64,000 nt of DNA from the NCBI RefSeq assembly GCF_000797495.1, contig NZ_JTGN01000001.1, forward strand, positions 712,481 through 776,480, written 5' to 3'. The notes under the pieces were generated by a model, which saw only the letters and a list, made by a program, of their open reading frames with translations, had not been told where the DNA came from and did not search any database. A program made the translations under genes and the position numbers. This DNA is from Robinsoniella peoriensis (GTDB taxonomy: Bacteria > Bacillota > Clostridia > Lachnospirales > Lachnospiraceae). This document shows, in pieces, positions 1 through 8,058 of this stretch. Every line of letters starts with the position of its first letter. The stretch's first letter is position 1.

Positions 1-1655
1 AAGAAAAAGAAATTGAAGTTATCCTTTCTACGTTGAGTTCACAGGCAGCTGAGGAAATGGAGGCTTTGGAAGACGACCTGGCATTGCTGACAAAATTAGA
101 TTTTATTTTTGCCCGTGCCCTGCTGGCTAAATCTTATAACGGAAGCGAACCGATTTTCAATGAACGGGGATATATTAATATCAAAAAAGGCCGCCATCCG
201 TTACTGGACAAAAAGAAGGTGGTGCCAATTGATATCCAGCTTGGCCAGAAATTTGAACTGCTGATTATTACCGGTCCGAATACCGGTGGTAAAACTGTTT
301 CCTTAAAAACGGTAGGTCTGTTTACCCTGATGGGACAGGCAGGCCTGCATATTCCGGCATTTGACCGCTCGGAACTGGCGGTATTTGAAGAGGTATATGC
401 AGATATCGGAGATGAGCAGAGTATTGAGCAAAGCCTTAGTACCTTCTCTTCCCATATGACTAATATCGTTTCTATTTTGGAACATGCAACAGATAAATCC
501 CTTGTACTGTTTGATGAATTAGGGGCAGGAACTGACCCTACGGAAGGCGCCGCTCTTGCAATTGCCATTCTGAGCAATCTGCACCGTCAGGGCATCCGGA
601 CAATGGCCACGACTCATTACAGTGAACTGAAAGTATATGCCCTTACAACCCCCGGGGTGGAAAACGGCTGCTGCGAATTCAACGTAGAGACCCTCCGCCC
701 TACTTATCGTCTCTTAATCGGCATTCCCGGCAAAAGTAACGCTTTTGCCATATCCGGTAAGCTCGGACTGCCCCAGGAGATCATTGAGGAAGCAAAAGGA
801 CATTTAAGTGAGCAGGATGAGAGTTTCGAAGACCTGATTACGGATCTGGAAAACAGCCGTGTAACCATTGAACAGGAACGGGATGAAATCAACCGCTATA
901 AGCAGGAAATTCAGACCTTAAAAGAAAAACTGGAAGAAAAGCAGGTAAAACTGAATACCAGCAAAGATAAGATTTTAAGAGAAGCAAATGAACAGGCCCA
1001 CCAGATTCTCCGTGAAGCAAAAGAATATGCAGACACTACCATTAAGAATTTCAACAAATTCGGCAAAGCCGGGATTTCTTCCAAACAAATGGAACAGGAA
1101 CGCAGCCGTCTGCGTGAAAAAATGTCTTCCGTAGAAAAGAATCTGGCTATGAAGACAGAAAAAAAAGCAGTGAAAGCAATCAAGCCGAAAGAACTTCGCG
1201 TAGGCGACAGTGTAAAAGTACTGAGTCTGAATCTGCGGGGAACCGTAAGTACCCTGCCCAACGCGAAAGGTGATCTGTTTGTACAAATGGGTATTCTGCG
1301 CTCCCAGGTAAATGTAAGTGACCTGGAACGCATCGATGAACCGGTTATTACCGCCCCGAACATGAGCAGATCCAGCAGCGGCAAGATAAAGATGTCCAAA
1401 TCTGCATCTGTGGGCATTGAAATCAACCTGCTTGGCAAGACCTCTGACGAAGCCCTTGCCGAACTGGACAAATATCTGGATGATGCTTACCTGGCACACA
1501 TGCCTTCTGTACGCGTTGTACACGGTAAAGGTACCGGCGCACTTCGTAAAGCGGTGCACAATTATCTGAAGCGTTCAAAAATCGTAGCTTCTTACCGCCT
1601 TGGTGAATTTGGTGAAGGTGATTCCGGAGTTACTATCGTAGAATTTAAGAAGTAG
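1..1655 (+). CDS. mutS2: Endonuclease MutS2, 5'-truncated by the window edge
   Basis: MutS-like ATPase with a C-terminal Smr nuclease domain, which acts on recombination intermediates and, in Firmicutes, on collided ribosomes. The reading frame is open to base 3, so the start lies outside the window; about 550 of the usual ~790 residues are present. Walker A (GPNTGGKT, about bases 273-296) and Walker B (LVLFDELGAGTD) are intact. They are followed by a charged coiled-coil stretch (about bases 800-1180) and an Smr domain with the VHGKGTGALR signature near the end. The usual LDLRG of the Smr domain reads INLLG here. A response regulator follows 48 bases downstream with its own ribosome site. Confidence 0.95.
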   Translation, partial: EKEIEVILSTLSSQAAEEMEALEDDLALLTKLDFIFARALLAKSYNGSEPIFNERGYINIKKGRHPLLDKKKVVPIDIQLGQKFELLIITGPNTGGKTVSLKTVGLFTLMGQAGLHIPAFDRSELAVFEEVYADIGDEQSIEQSLSTFSSHMTNIVSILEHATDKSLVLFDELGAGTDPTEGAALAIAILSNLHRQGIRTMATTHYSELKVYALTTPGVENGCCEFNVETLRPTYRLLIGIPGKSNAFAISGKLGLPQEIIEEAKGHLSEQDESFEDLITDLENSRVTIEQERDEINRYKQEIQTLKEKLEEKQVKLNTSKDKILREANEQAHQILREAKEYADTTIKNFNKFGKAGISSKQMEQERSRLREKMSSVEKNLAMKTEKKAVKAIKPKELRVGDSVKVLSLNLRGTVSTLPNAKGDLFVQMGILRSQVNVSDLERIDEPVITAPNMSRSSSGKIKMSKSASVGIEINLLGKTSDEALAELDKYLDDAYLAHMPSVRVVHGKGTGALRKAVHNYLKRSKIVASYRLGEFGEGDSGVTIVEFKK

Positions 1656-1703
1656 TAGAATGGGATATTCACTTACATTTATTCCACATTTAAGGAGGTC
1701 ATT

Positions 1704-2405
1704 ATGGTGACAAGACAGAAAATCATGATCGTAGATGATGATGCTAACATTGCAGAACTTATATCTCTGTATTTAACAAAAGAATGTTTTGATACAAAAA
1801 TGGTATATGACGGGGAAGAGGCTATTAAAGAATTTGACCAATTTCAACCAAACCTGATCCTGCTGGATCTGATGCTTCCGGGTATGGATGGCTATCAGGT
1901 CTGCCGTGAAATCAGGCAGAAATCTTCCGTTCCAATTATTATGCTTTCCGCAAAAGGAGAAATCTTTGATAAAGTTTTAGGTTTAGAATTAGGTGCAGAT
2001 GATTATATGATTAAGCCCTTTGATTCCAAAGAACTGGTAGCCCGGGTAAAAGCGGTACTCCGCCGCTTCCAGCCGGAGAAACCTGCAGCTGCAAAGCCAG
2101 CCGGAAAATACGTGGAGTATCAGGATCTGGTGATCAATCAGACCAATTATTCCGTTGTCTATATGGGGGAAACCGTTGATATGCCGCCCAAAGAACTGGA
2201 ATTATTATACTTCCTGGCTTCTTCCCCAAATCAGGTGTTTACCAGAGAACAGCTTCTGGATCATATCTGGGGCTATGAATATATCGGCGATACCCGAACC
2301 GTAGACGTACATATTAAGCGCCTTCGTGAAAAAATTAAGGACCATGCAAACTGGGCGATTTCCACCGTCTGGGGCATCGGTTACAAATTTGAGGTGAAAT
2401 CTTAA
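1704..2405 (+). CDS. OmpR/PhoB-family response regulator
   Basis: Two-component DNA-binding response regulator of 233 residues. The receiver domain (about 5-118) has the acidic pocket DDD at 11-13, the phosphoacceptor Asp55 (LLDLMLPGMDG) and the conserved Lys104. The C-terminal winged helix (about 140-230) ends in the typical TVDVHIKRLREK and WGIGYKF motifs. AAGGAGG lies 7 bases before the ATG. The stop overlaps the start of the next gene (TAATG), so the regulator and the kinase are translationally coupled and should form one signalling pair. The stimulus cannot be told from sequence. Confidence 0.95.
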   Translation: MVTRQKIMIVDDDANIAELISLYLTKECFDTKMVYDGEEAIKEFDQFQPNLILLDLMLPGMDGYQVCREIRQKSSVPIIMLSAKGEIFDKVLGLELGADDYMIKPFDSKELVARVKAVLRRFQPEKPAAAKPAGKYVEYQDLVINQTNYSVVYMGETVDMPPKELELLYFLASSPNQVFTREQLLDHIWGYEYIGDTRTVDVHIKRLREKIKDHANWAISTVWGIGYKFEVKS

Positions 2406-3838
2406 TGAAAAAAGCTTTATACATTAAGTTCATTTCCGTATTTCTCGTATTCGGAATCCTGAGCTTTGTACTGATCTCCACCTTAAGTTCCTTCCTGACC
2501 CACAAATACCTGGTTAATTCAAAAGCGGAAGCCATGTATAAGGAACTGAATGTCCTTGCCTCCGGTCAGATCGCAGAATCCTATTCGGGTGGCGGACCTT
2601 CCATGCTGGAGATCTACACCAATATGCGGGCGCTGGCATCCTACCAGTCCGCCCAGATCTGGTTGATTAACACTAAGGGACAGATTTTATTGAATTCCGG
2701 AGAAATCTATGATCCGGAACATTTGAAAACCATTAACGGATTTGACCCTACGGCGCTGACTTCCAGTTATTATCAGGTAGGCAGCTTCTTCAACAGCTTT
2801 TCTACCGATGTTTTAAGTGTGGTAGTACCGGTCACATCCAACTATAAAGTAAAAGGCTATATCTCCATGCATTATAATATGTCCCAGCTGGAATCAGAGA
2901 AGAATTCAGTCCTGAATATCTCCTACATTACCTTTGGACTGATTTTCCTGTTATCCCTGATTATACTGGGTGCGTTTACTGCAATGGTGTACATCCCCAT
3001 CAAGAAGATTATCCAGGCGGTAAACGAATATGCCAGCGGCAATCTGAATTACACACTACCGGTGGAGACTGACGATGAGATCGGATATCTGGCGGCTTCC
3101 CTGAACTATATGGCAAGTGAACTGAATAAATCGGGTGAATATCAGAGAAAATTTATATCCAATATTTCACATGATTTCCGTTCTCCGCTGACCTCAATCA
3201 AAGGCTATGTAGAAGCTATCCAGGATGGAACCATTCCACCGGAAATGCAGGACAAGTACCTGAAAATTGTACTTTCGGAAACGGAACGGCTGAACAAGCT
3301 CACCCGTGGACTTCTGACTTTGAACAACTTCGATGACAAAGGAACCTTACTGGAGCTTACCGACTTTGACATTAACGGTATCATAAAAGATACCGCTGCA
3401 TCCTTTGAAGGAACCTGTACCAATAAGCGGATTACCATACAGCTTGTTTTTGAATCACAGAATCTGTTTGTAAATGCAGACATGGGTAAAATCCAGCAGG
3501 TACTATACAACCTGATCGACAATGCCATCAAATTCAGTCACCAGGACTCTTCCATTTTTATTGAAACTACGGTGAGGCATGAAAAGGTATTCGTTTCGGT
3601 AAAAGACACCGGAGAAGGCATTCCCAAAGAAAGTATCAAGAAAATATGGGAAAGATTCTATAAGACGGACCCCTCCAGAGGAAAAGATAAAAAGGGCACC
3701 GGACTTGGGCTCGCCATTACAAAAGAGATCATTCAGGCGCATAATGAAAATATCAATGTTGTCAGCACCTTAGGCGTGGGCACTGAATTTACCTTTACTT
3801 TGGCAAAAGCAAAAGAAACAGCCAATCAGGAAGCTTAA
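2405..3838 (+). CDS. Sensor histidine kinase (HisKA/HATPase, HAMP)
   Basis: Membrane histidine kinase of 477 residues. TM1 is at about 8-30, followed by an extracytoplasmic sensor loop of ~140 residues, TM2 at about 172-195, a HAMP linker to ~245, the dimerisation H-box FISNISHDFRSPLTS with His256, and a HATPase domain with the N box (LYNLIDNAIKFS), the G1 box (DTGEGIP) and GTGLGLAI. It starts inside the stop codon of the upstream response regulator, its likely cognate partner. A strong hairpin follows. The sensor loop matches nothing I recognise. Confidence 0.94.
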   Translation: MKKALYIKFISVFLVFGILSFVLISTLSSFLTHKYLVNSKAEAMYKELNVLASGQIAESYSGGGPSMLEIYTNMRALASYQSAQIWLINTKGQILLNSGEIYDPEHLKTINGFDPTALTSSYYQVGSFFNSFSTDVLSVVVPVTSNYKVKGYISMHYNMSQLESEKNSVLNISYITFGLIFLLSLIILGAFTAMVYIPIKKIIQAVNEYASGNLNYTLPVETDDEIGYLAASLNYMASELNKSGEYQRKFISNISHDFRSPLTSIKGYVEAIQDGTIPPEMQDKYLKIVLSETERLNKLTRGLLTLNNFDDKGTLLELTDFDINGIIKDTAASFEGTCTNKRITIQLVFESQNLFVNADMGKIQQVLYNLIDNAIKFSHQDSSIFIETTVRHEKVFVSVKDTGEGIPKESIKKIWERFYKTDPSRGKDKKGTGLGLAITKEIIQAHNENINVVSTLGVGTEFTFTLAKAKETANQEA

Positions 3839-3851
3839 TTATATCTCAAAC

Positions 3852-3909
3852 AAAAAGAAGACAGCCGGATTTTGGGTTCTCCCTGAACTCACAGCTGTCT
3901 TCCTTTTTT
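3852..3909 (+). terminator. Intrinsic terminator after the two-component operon
   Basis: Arms GAAGACAGC (3857-3865) and GCTGTCTTC (3894-3902) are followed by CTTTTTT. An A-run on the left side may let it work in both directions. Confidence 0.8.
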
Positions 3910-3972
3910 AATCTTATTAAATTTTTTTTTGAATGCCAGACGTAACTTGCTATTAGAAACTTCGATTGCTTT

Positions 3973-3994
3973 AACATAAGCTGCCAGCTATGTT
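3973..3994 (-). terminator. Weak hairpin after the DUF2809 gene
   Basis: AACATAAGCT/AGCTATGTT forms a short hairpin with one bulge, just downstream of the minus-strand gene ending at 4026. There is no clear T-run, so its role as a terminator is doubtful. Confidence 0.3.
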
Positions 3995-4025
3995 ATCTAC
4001 TATAGGCTTTAACCCTCTAAATGTT

Positions 4026-4421
4026 TTATAATTGCTTACGATACACTAGAAATTCATACAATCCAAGCAGCATACATCCCACTGCATAACTCCAAATATC
4101 TTTCCAGTCAAATACAGACCCTAAAACCACCTTTGCAAAGGCATTATCCTGCAGTCCCAACAATTCCACAAGATGAAAATATTGCAAACCTTCCACAAAA
4201 ACTGCAAATAAAAATACATACAGGGGCAGCATGTGGATACCTGCCGGGCAGAATATGCGCACAAAGCTGTAAACTACGATCACAACGAGTACATCACCTA
4301 TATAAGGGCGAATGAATTGATCATGCACAAATAGTGCAATCCACACTTCTGTTAAAAATAATACAGCAAACAGACCGGCAAATATCAGACGCTTTCGGTT
4401 TTTACTATTATTTCCAATCAT
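4026..4421 (-). CDS. DUF2809-family membrane protein
   Basis: Small integral membrane protein of about 131 residues with four hydrophobic segments and the DUF2809 hallmark ALFVHDQFIRPYIGDVLVVIVVY. The function of the family is unknown. I chose the ATG at 4421 because the protein family begins there; the longer frame (to 4490) would read backwards into the trmL C-terminus. With this start the gene overlaps the end of trmL by 14 bases, which implies coupled translation. No strong ribosome site is visible, which fits coupling. Confidence 0.8.
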   Translation of the reverse strand: MIGNNSKNRKRLIFAGLFAVLFLTEVWIALFVHDQFIRPYIGDVLVVIVVYSFVRIFCPAGIHMLPLYVFLFAVFVEGLQYFHLVELLGLQDNAFAKVVLGSVFDWKDIWSYAVGCMLLGLYEFLVYRKQL

Positions 4422-4908
4422 ATTTTGTGAGATGGCCTTCCAGCTGCATATGGTCAAACTGATTCTGACGCAGTGCCTCATAAAGGACAATGGATACGGA
4501 ATTTGCCAGATTTAAGGAGCGGATATCACCGATCATAGGAATTCTGACTGTTGTTTCCTGGTTCTCCAGCAGAATTTCTTCCGGTATTCCGGCACTTTCT
4601 TTGCCAAACATAATATAGCAGTCCGGCTCATAGGAAGCTTCTGTGTATACCTGAGGCGCTTTGGTGCTTGCCATATAAATTTTAGCGCCCGGGTTTTTAC
4701 TTAGGAAATCCTCATAATTAACGTAAGTGGTTACATCCAGATCCTTCCAATAATCCATTCCTGCCCTTTTAATTTCTTTTTCATTTAGACGAAATCCCAG
4801 TGGCTCAATAAGATGAAGCCTGGTTCCTGTTGCCACACAGGTTCTTCCGATATTGCCTGTATTTGCAGGGATTTCCGGTTCGTATAATACAATATTTAAT
4901 TTTGCCAT
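4408..4908 (-). CDS. trmL: tRNA (cytidine/uridine-34 2'-O)-methyltransferase TrmL
   Basis: SPOUT-class methyltransferase (YibK/CspR type) that methylates the wobble ribose of certain tRNA-Leu using S-adenosylmethionine. At 166 residues it is full length. Visible motifs are the N-terminal LYEPEIPANTGNIGRTC, FGKESAGIP in the middle, and the knot-forming IPMIGDIRSLNLANSVSIVLYEALRQ at the C-terminus. AGGAGG lies 10 bases before the ATG. It heads a two-gene unit with the DUF2809 protein. Confidence 0.95.
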   Translation of the reverse strand: MAKLNIVLYEPEIPANTGNIGRTCVATGTRLHLIEPLGFRLNEKEIKRAGMDYWKDLDVTTYVNYEDFLSKNPGAKIYMASTKAPQVYTEASYEPDCYIMFGKESAGIPEEILLENQETTVRIPMIGDIRSLNLANSVSIVLYEALRQNQFDHMQLEGHLTKYDWK

Positions 4909-5028
4909 TTTAAGCTTATCCTCCTGATCAGTCTTATCTTCCGTATTTTATTCTGAATTCTGTCCTAATCGCGTGTTTACAGATTCATTTCATGAATCTG
5001 AATTCCCACTTTCTGACATGATTACACC

Positions 5029-6192
5029 TTATCCACGCAGCTTATTAATAAAGCGCTCCAGGTGCTTCAGTGCTACCTTCAGATTCTCAAGGGAATACGC
5101 ATATGAGATACGAAGATACCCTTCGCCGCAGTCTCCAAATGCAGATCCCGGAACTACAGCTACTTTTTCCTCTTCTAACAGCCTTGTGGCAAAATCTTCT
5201 GAGGTCATTCCGAATTCTTTTATGCACGGGAATACATAAAAAGCCCCAAAGGGTTCAAAACAGGGCAGTCCCATTTCTTTAAAGGCATGCATCAGATAGC
5301 GCCTTCTGCCATTATAAGCTTCCCGCATTACGGCAACATCACCATCGCCGTTTTTCATAGCCTCAATTGCAGCATATTGGCTGTTGGTTGGCGCACACAT
5401 TATGGCATACTGATGAATTTTGGTCATCTGTGCCGTTATCACCTCCGGCGCACATACATAGCCTAAGCGCCATCCTGTCATGGCATATGACTTGGAAAAT
5501 CCATTAATCGTAATGGTCCTCTCACGCATTCCGGGAAGGCTTGCAATAGATACATGATCTCCGTTGTAGGTCAGTTCCGAATAAATTTCATCTGATAGTA
5601 CATATAAATCTTTTTCAATGATTACCTCTGCTATTTCTTCCAGGTCTTTCCGGCTCATGACTGCACCGGTTGGATTGTTTGGAAAAGGCAGAACCAGAAT
5701 CTTGGTTTTCTCCGTAATTCCATCCAGAAGTTCCTGTTTCGTCAAACGAAACTCATTCTCTTCTTTCAGATTGATTACCTTTGGCACCCCGTCTGCCAGT
5801 ACAACACAGGGCAGATATGACACAAAGCTTGGCTGAGGGATAAGAACTTCATCCCCCGGGTTCAGCATGGCACGCATTGCCAGGTCGATCGCCTCACTTC
5901 CACCAACGGTAACCAGAGTTTCCTTGTCCGGAGAATATTCTATATTACATCTGCGTTTCAAATATTTACATATCTCCACACGGAGTTCTTTTAGTCCTGC
6001 ATTGGAAGTATAAAAAGTCCTTCCCTTTTCCAGGGCATAGATTCCCTCATCTCTCACATGCCAGGGAGTATCAAAATCCGGCTCCCCTACGCCAAGTGAT
6101 ATGACATCATCCATTTCACTTACAATATCAAAAAATTTACGTATACCGGATGGCTGGATTCCAACCACCTTATCTGCTATAGGATTTCTCAC
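5029..6192 (-). CDS. PLP-dependent class I/II aminotransferase
   Basis: Fold-type I aminotransferase of 387 residues, close to the AspC/PatA group that transfers amino groups between amino acids and 2-oxo acids. The PLP lysine is Lys234 (GFSKSYAMTGWR). Also present are PNNPTG (171-176), the cofactor Asp201 and Tyr204 (SDEIY), and the C-terminal GEGYLRISYA arginine that binds the carboxylate. The start overlaps the stop of the upstream Lrp-type regulator by 4 bases, so the pair is one operon. The exact substrate cannot be read from sequence. Confidence 0.93.
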   Translation of the reverse strand: MRNPIADKVVGIQPSGIRKFFDIVSEMDDVISLGVGEPDFDTPWHVRDEGIYALEKGRTFYTSNAGLKELRVEICKYLKRRCNIEYSPDKETLVTVGGSEAIDLAMRAMLNPGDEVLIPQPSFVSYLPCVVLADGVPKVINLKEENEFRLTKQELLDGITEKTKILVLPFPNNPTGAVMSRKDLEEIAEVIIEKDLYVLSDEIYSELTYNGDHVSIASLPGMRERTITINGFSKSYAMTGWRLGYVCAPEVITAQMTKIHQYAIMCAPTNSQYAAIEAMKNGDGDVAVMREAYNGRRRYLMHAFKEMGLPCFEPFGAFYVFPCIKEFGMTSEDFATRLLEEEKVAVVPGSAFGDCGEGYLRISYAYSLENLKVALKHLERFINKLRG

Positions 6193-6671
6193 GGGGTCAC
6201 CAGCATCCTTTCATCTTTGACTTTTTTATCAAATATCGTTCCATGATCTTTATATTTCTTCAAAACAAAATGTGTCGCTGTACTTAATACCGTATCCAGC
6301 GTAGAAAGTTTATCCGAAACAAATCCGGATACCTCTTTTAACGTTTTCCCTTCCAGAATTACCATCAGGTCATAAGCACCGGAAATCAGATATACGGAAC
6401 GTACTTCCGGATAATTATAAATTCGCTCAGCAATGGAATCGAATCCCTGTCCCCTTTGGGGCGTTACCCGAACTTCAATCAGTGCCGTAATCTTTTCTGT
6501 AGATGTCTTGTCCCAGTCAATTAAGGTGTGATATCCACAGATTACCTTCTCATGTTCCATTTTTGCAATCTCATTTGCTATCGTTATCTCATCCGAACCT
6601 AGTAATACCGCCAGTTCCTTCAGATCGATGCGGCTGTTTTTCTCTAAAAATGTTAATATCTGCTCTCTCAT
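6189..6671 (-). CDS. Lrp/AsnC-family transcriptional regulator
   Basis: Regulator of 160 residues with an N-terminal winged helix-turn-helix (about 1-50) and a C-terminal RAM/AsnC ligand domain containing VYLISGAYDLMVILEGK. Family members bind amino acids and usually control amino-acid metabolism, often including their own operon. It overlaps the downstream aminotransferase by 4 bases, and that gene is its likely target. The ribosome site TAGGAG sits at the end of a GCAGCAGGCAG sequence resembling the hairpin repeats found elsewhere in the window. Confidence 0.92.
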   Translation of the reverse strand: MREQILTFLEKNSRIDLKELAVLLGSDEITIANEIAKMEHEKVICGYHTLIDWDKTSTEKITALIEVRVTPQRGQGFDSIAERIYNYPEVRSVYLISGAYDLMVILEGKTLKEVSGFVSDKLSTLDTVLSTATHFVLKKYKDHGTIFDKKVKDERMLVTP

Positions 6672-6701
6672 CTTAGCTCCTATCTGCCTGCTGCCAGGCT
6701 G

Positions 6702-7685
6702 CTACAACAATTTATATATTTCATCCGGCTGGGGACGTTCCAGAAATCTGCTGTCCTCTCCGTTAAACAATACCCGGTCATTGCCATCGGTTGTTCTTCC
6801 GATCAGTGATGCCGGTATCCTGCATTTTCCCAATTCGGCAATCAGTCCTAGTCCATCGTCTGCTGCAATCAGAAGGGCTCCGCTGGACATCAGAACATAA
6901 GGATTCAACCCAAAGTACTCACATATTTCTATACTTTCCTGCTTCACCGGTATTTTCTTTAGATCCGCTTCCAGTCCTACACCTGCACTTTCAGCCAGCT
7001 CCCAGAGTGCACCAAAGATTCCGCCCTCTGTCACATCATGCATGGCAGATACCCCGAAGCGGCTTGCGGCGGCTGCCTCCGGCACAACGGAAATATACCG
7101 GTCAAATTTCTTTGCGGTTTCAATCATAGCCATTGGGAATCTATTTTTCAGTTCCGCTTCTTTTTCTTTTGCAAGAATAGCGGTTCCCTCAAGGGCAATC
7201 CACTTGGTAAGTACCAGATCCTGCCCCGGTTTCACACCGCCTGTTGCCAGGACTTTACTTTCCAATGCTTTCCCGATACCCGACACTGTAATGACCGGCT
7301 GATTAACCGCCGTGGTCGTTTCCGTATGCCCTCCTGCAATCTGTATATTCAGTGAGGCGCAGGTATCTTCCAGTTCCTGCATCATGGCACGCAGTTCGGG
7401 CTCTTCCATGGAAACAGGAAGCAGAATGCTGAGCAGCACTGCTACCGGCTGGGCTCCGGATGTTGCGATATCATTGGCAGTTACATGTATTGCCAGGGCT
7501 GCGGCATTCTTTGCCGCCGCTGTAACCGGATCAATCGAGCATACAAACACTTCCCCTTCGGCAAGCTTTAACACCGCACAGTCCTCTCCGACCCCTGCCC
7601 CCTGAAGCACTTCACTTCGTTTTGTTTTTATCTGTCTGAACACAGACCTTTTTAGGGTCTGTTCTGAAATTTTACCAATTTTCAT
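6702..7685 (-). CDS. AIR synthase/HypE-like protein
   Basis: Member of the PurM/HypE/ThiL/SelD fold group, 327 residues. The N-terminal glycine-rich GAGVGEDCAVL, SIDPVTA and AIHVTANDIATSGAQP contain the ATP/Mg site; AGGHTETT is also typical. It lacks the HypE C-terminal cysteine and no hyp genes are nearby, so HypE function is unlikely. SelD is excluded by the missing N-terminal Cys/Sec loop. I took the ATG at 7685, which has AGGAG 7 bases upstream, rather than the longer frame at 7706. It ends just before the Lrp gene and may be co-transcribed. The substrate is unknown. Confidence 0.85.
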   Translation of the reverse strand: MKIGKISEQTLKRSVFRQIKTKRSEVLQGAGVGEDCAVLKLAEGEVFVCSIDPVTAAAKNAAALAIHVTANDIATSGAQPVAVLLSILLPVSMEEPELRAMMQELEDTCASLNIQIAGGHTETTTAVNQPVITVSGIGKALESKVLATGGVKPGQDLVLTKWIALEGTAILAKEKEAELKNRFPMAMIETAKKFDRYISVVPEAAAASRFGVSAMHDVTEGGIFGALWELAESAGVGLEADLKKIPVKQESIEICEYFGLNPYVLMSSGALLIAADDGLGLIAELGKCRIPASLIGRTTDGNDRVLFNGEDSRFLERPQPDEIYKLL

Positions 7686-7905
7686 AAATTTCTCCTTCTG
7701 GTACACCAGAGCGTATTCAAAAAATCATTCCTGCCCTCTGCATAGAATGACCACCTGAAAATATTTTTCGTTTACAAAAAGCCTGTTGGATACATTTTAA
7801 TACAACTTAAGTGCAATTGCAACTGTTAGCCGCCATATAGTCCCACAGTCATCACCGGTATATCATTTCTGGTCATAGCGTAATCATTCCGGCATAAACC
7901 GGCAA

Positions 7906-7937
7906 AATCGGCAGCCACAAATATGTAGCTGCCGATT
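7906..7937 (-). terminator. Terminator after the VanW operon
   Basis: Perfect 10-base arms AATCGGCAGC (7906-7915) and GCTGCCGATT (7928-7937); read on the minus strand the hairpin runs into TTTT. Confidence 0.75.
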
Positions 7938-8011
7938 ATTTCTTCATATGATTTCTTTTCTTCTGCTTTTATCTTATTACGCCTGCTGTCAAGCTGCTTT
8001 TATCTTCCCGT

Positions 8012-8056
8012 AATTGATCTTTCCATCATTGATCTTCTCGTCATTGATCTTCTCGT
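8012..8056. repeat. 15-base tandem repeat just after the VanW stop
   Basis: Two exact copies of CATTGATCTTCTCGT (8027-8041 and 8042-8056) and one diverged copy before them. The array begins 3 bases beyond the VanW stop codon. Confidence 0.85.
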
Positions 8057-8058
8057 CA

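Larger units (their letters stand above)
7686..8058. other. Intergenic region between the VanW and AIR-synthase genes
   Basis: About 370 bases without a gene. It holds a 15-base tandem repeat (8012-8056), the VanW terminator (7906-7937) and a 10-base palindrome TGCAATTGCA (7812-7821) that could be an operator. I could not find a convincing promoter for the AIR-synthase gene. Confidence 0.7.

Noticed and set aside
975..1559. 194-residue minus-strand frame inside mutS2
   Set aside because: Antisense to conserved MutS2 sequence, rich in Cys/Phe/His and without a ribosome site.
6702..7685. Selenophosphate synthetase (SelD) as the identity of the AIR-synthase-like gene
   Set aside because: The N-terminal Cys/Sec-containing loop of SelD is absent.
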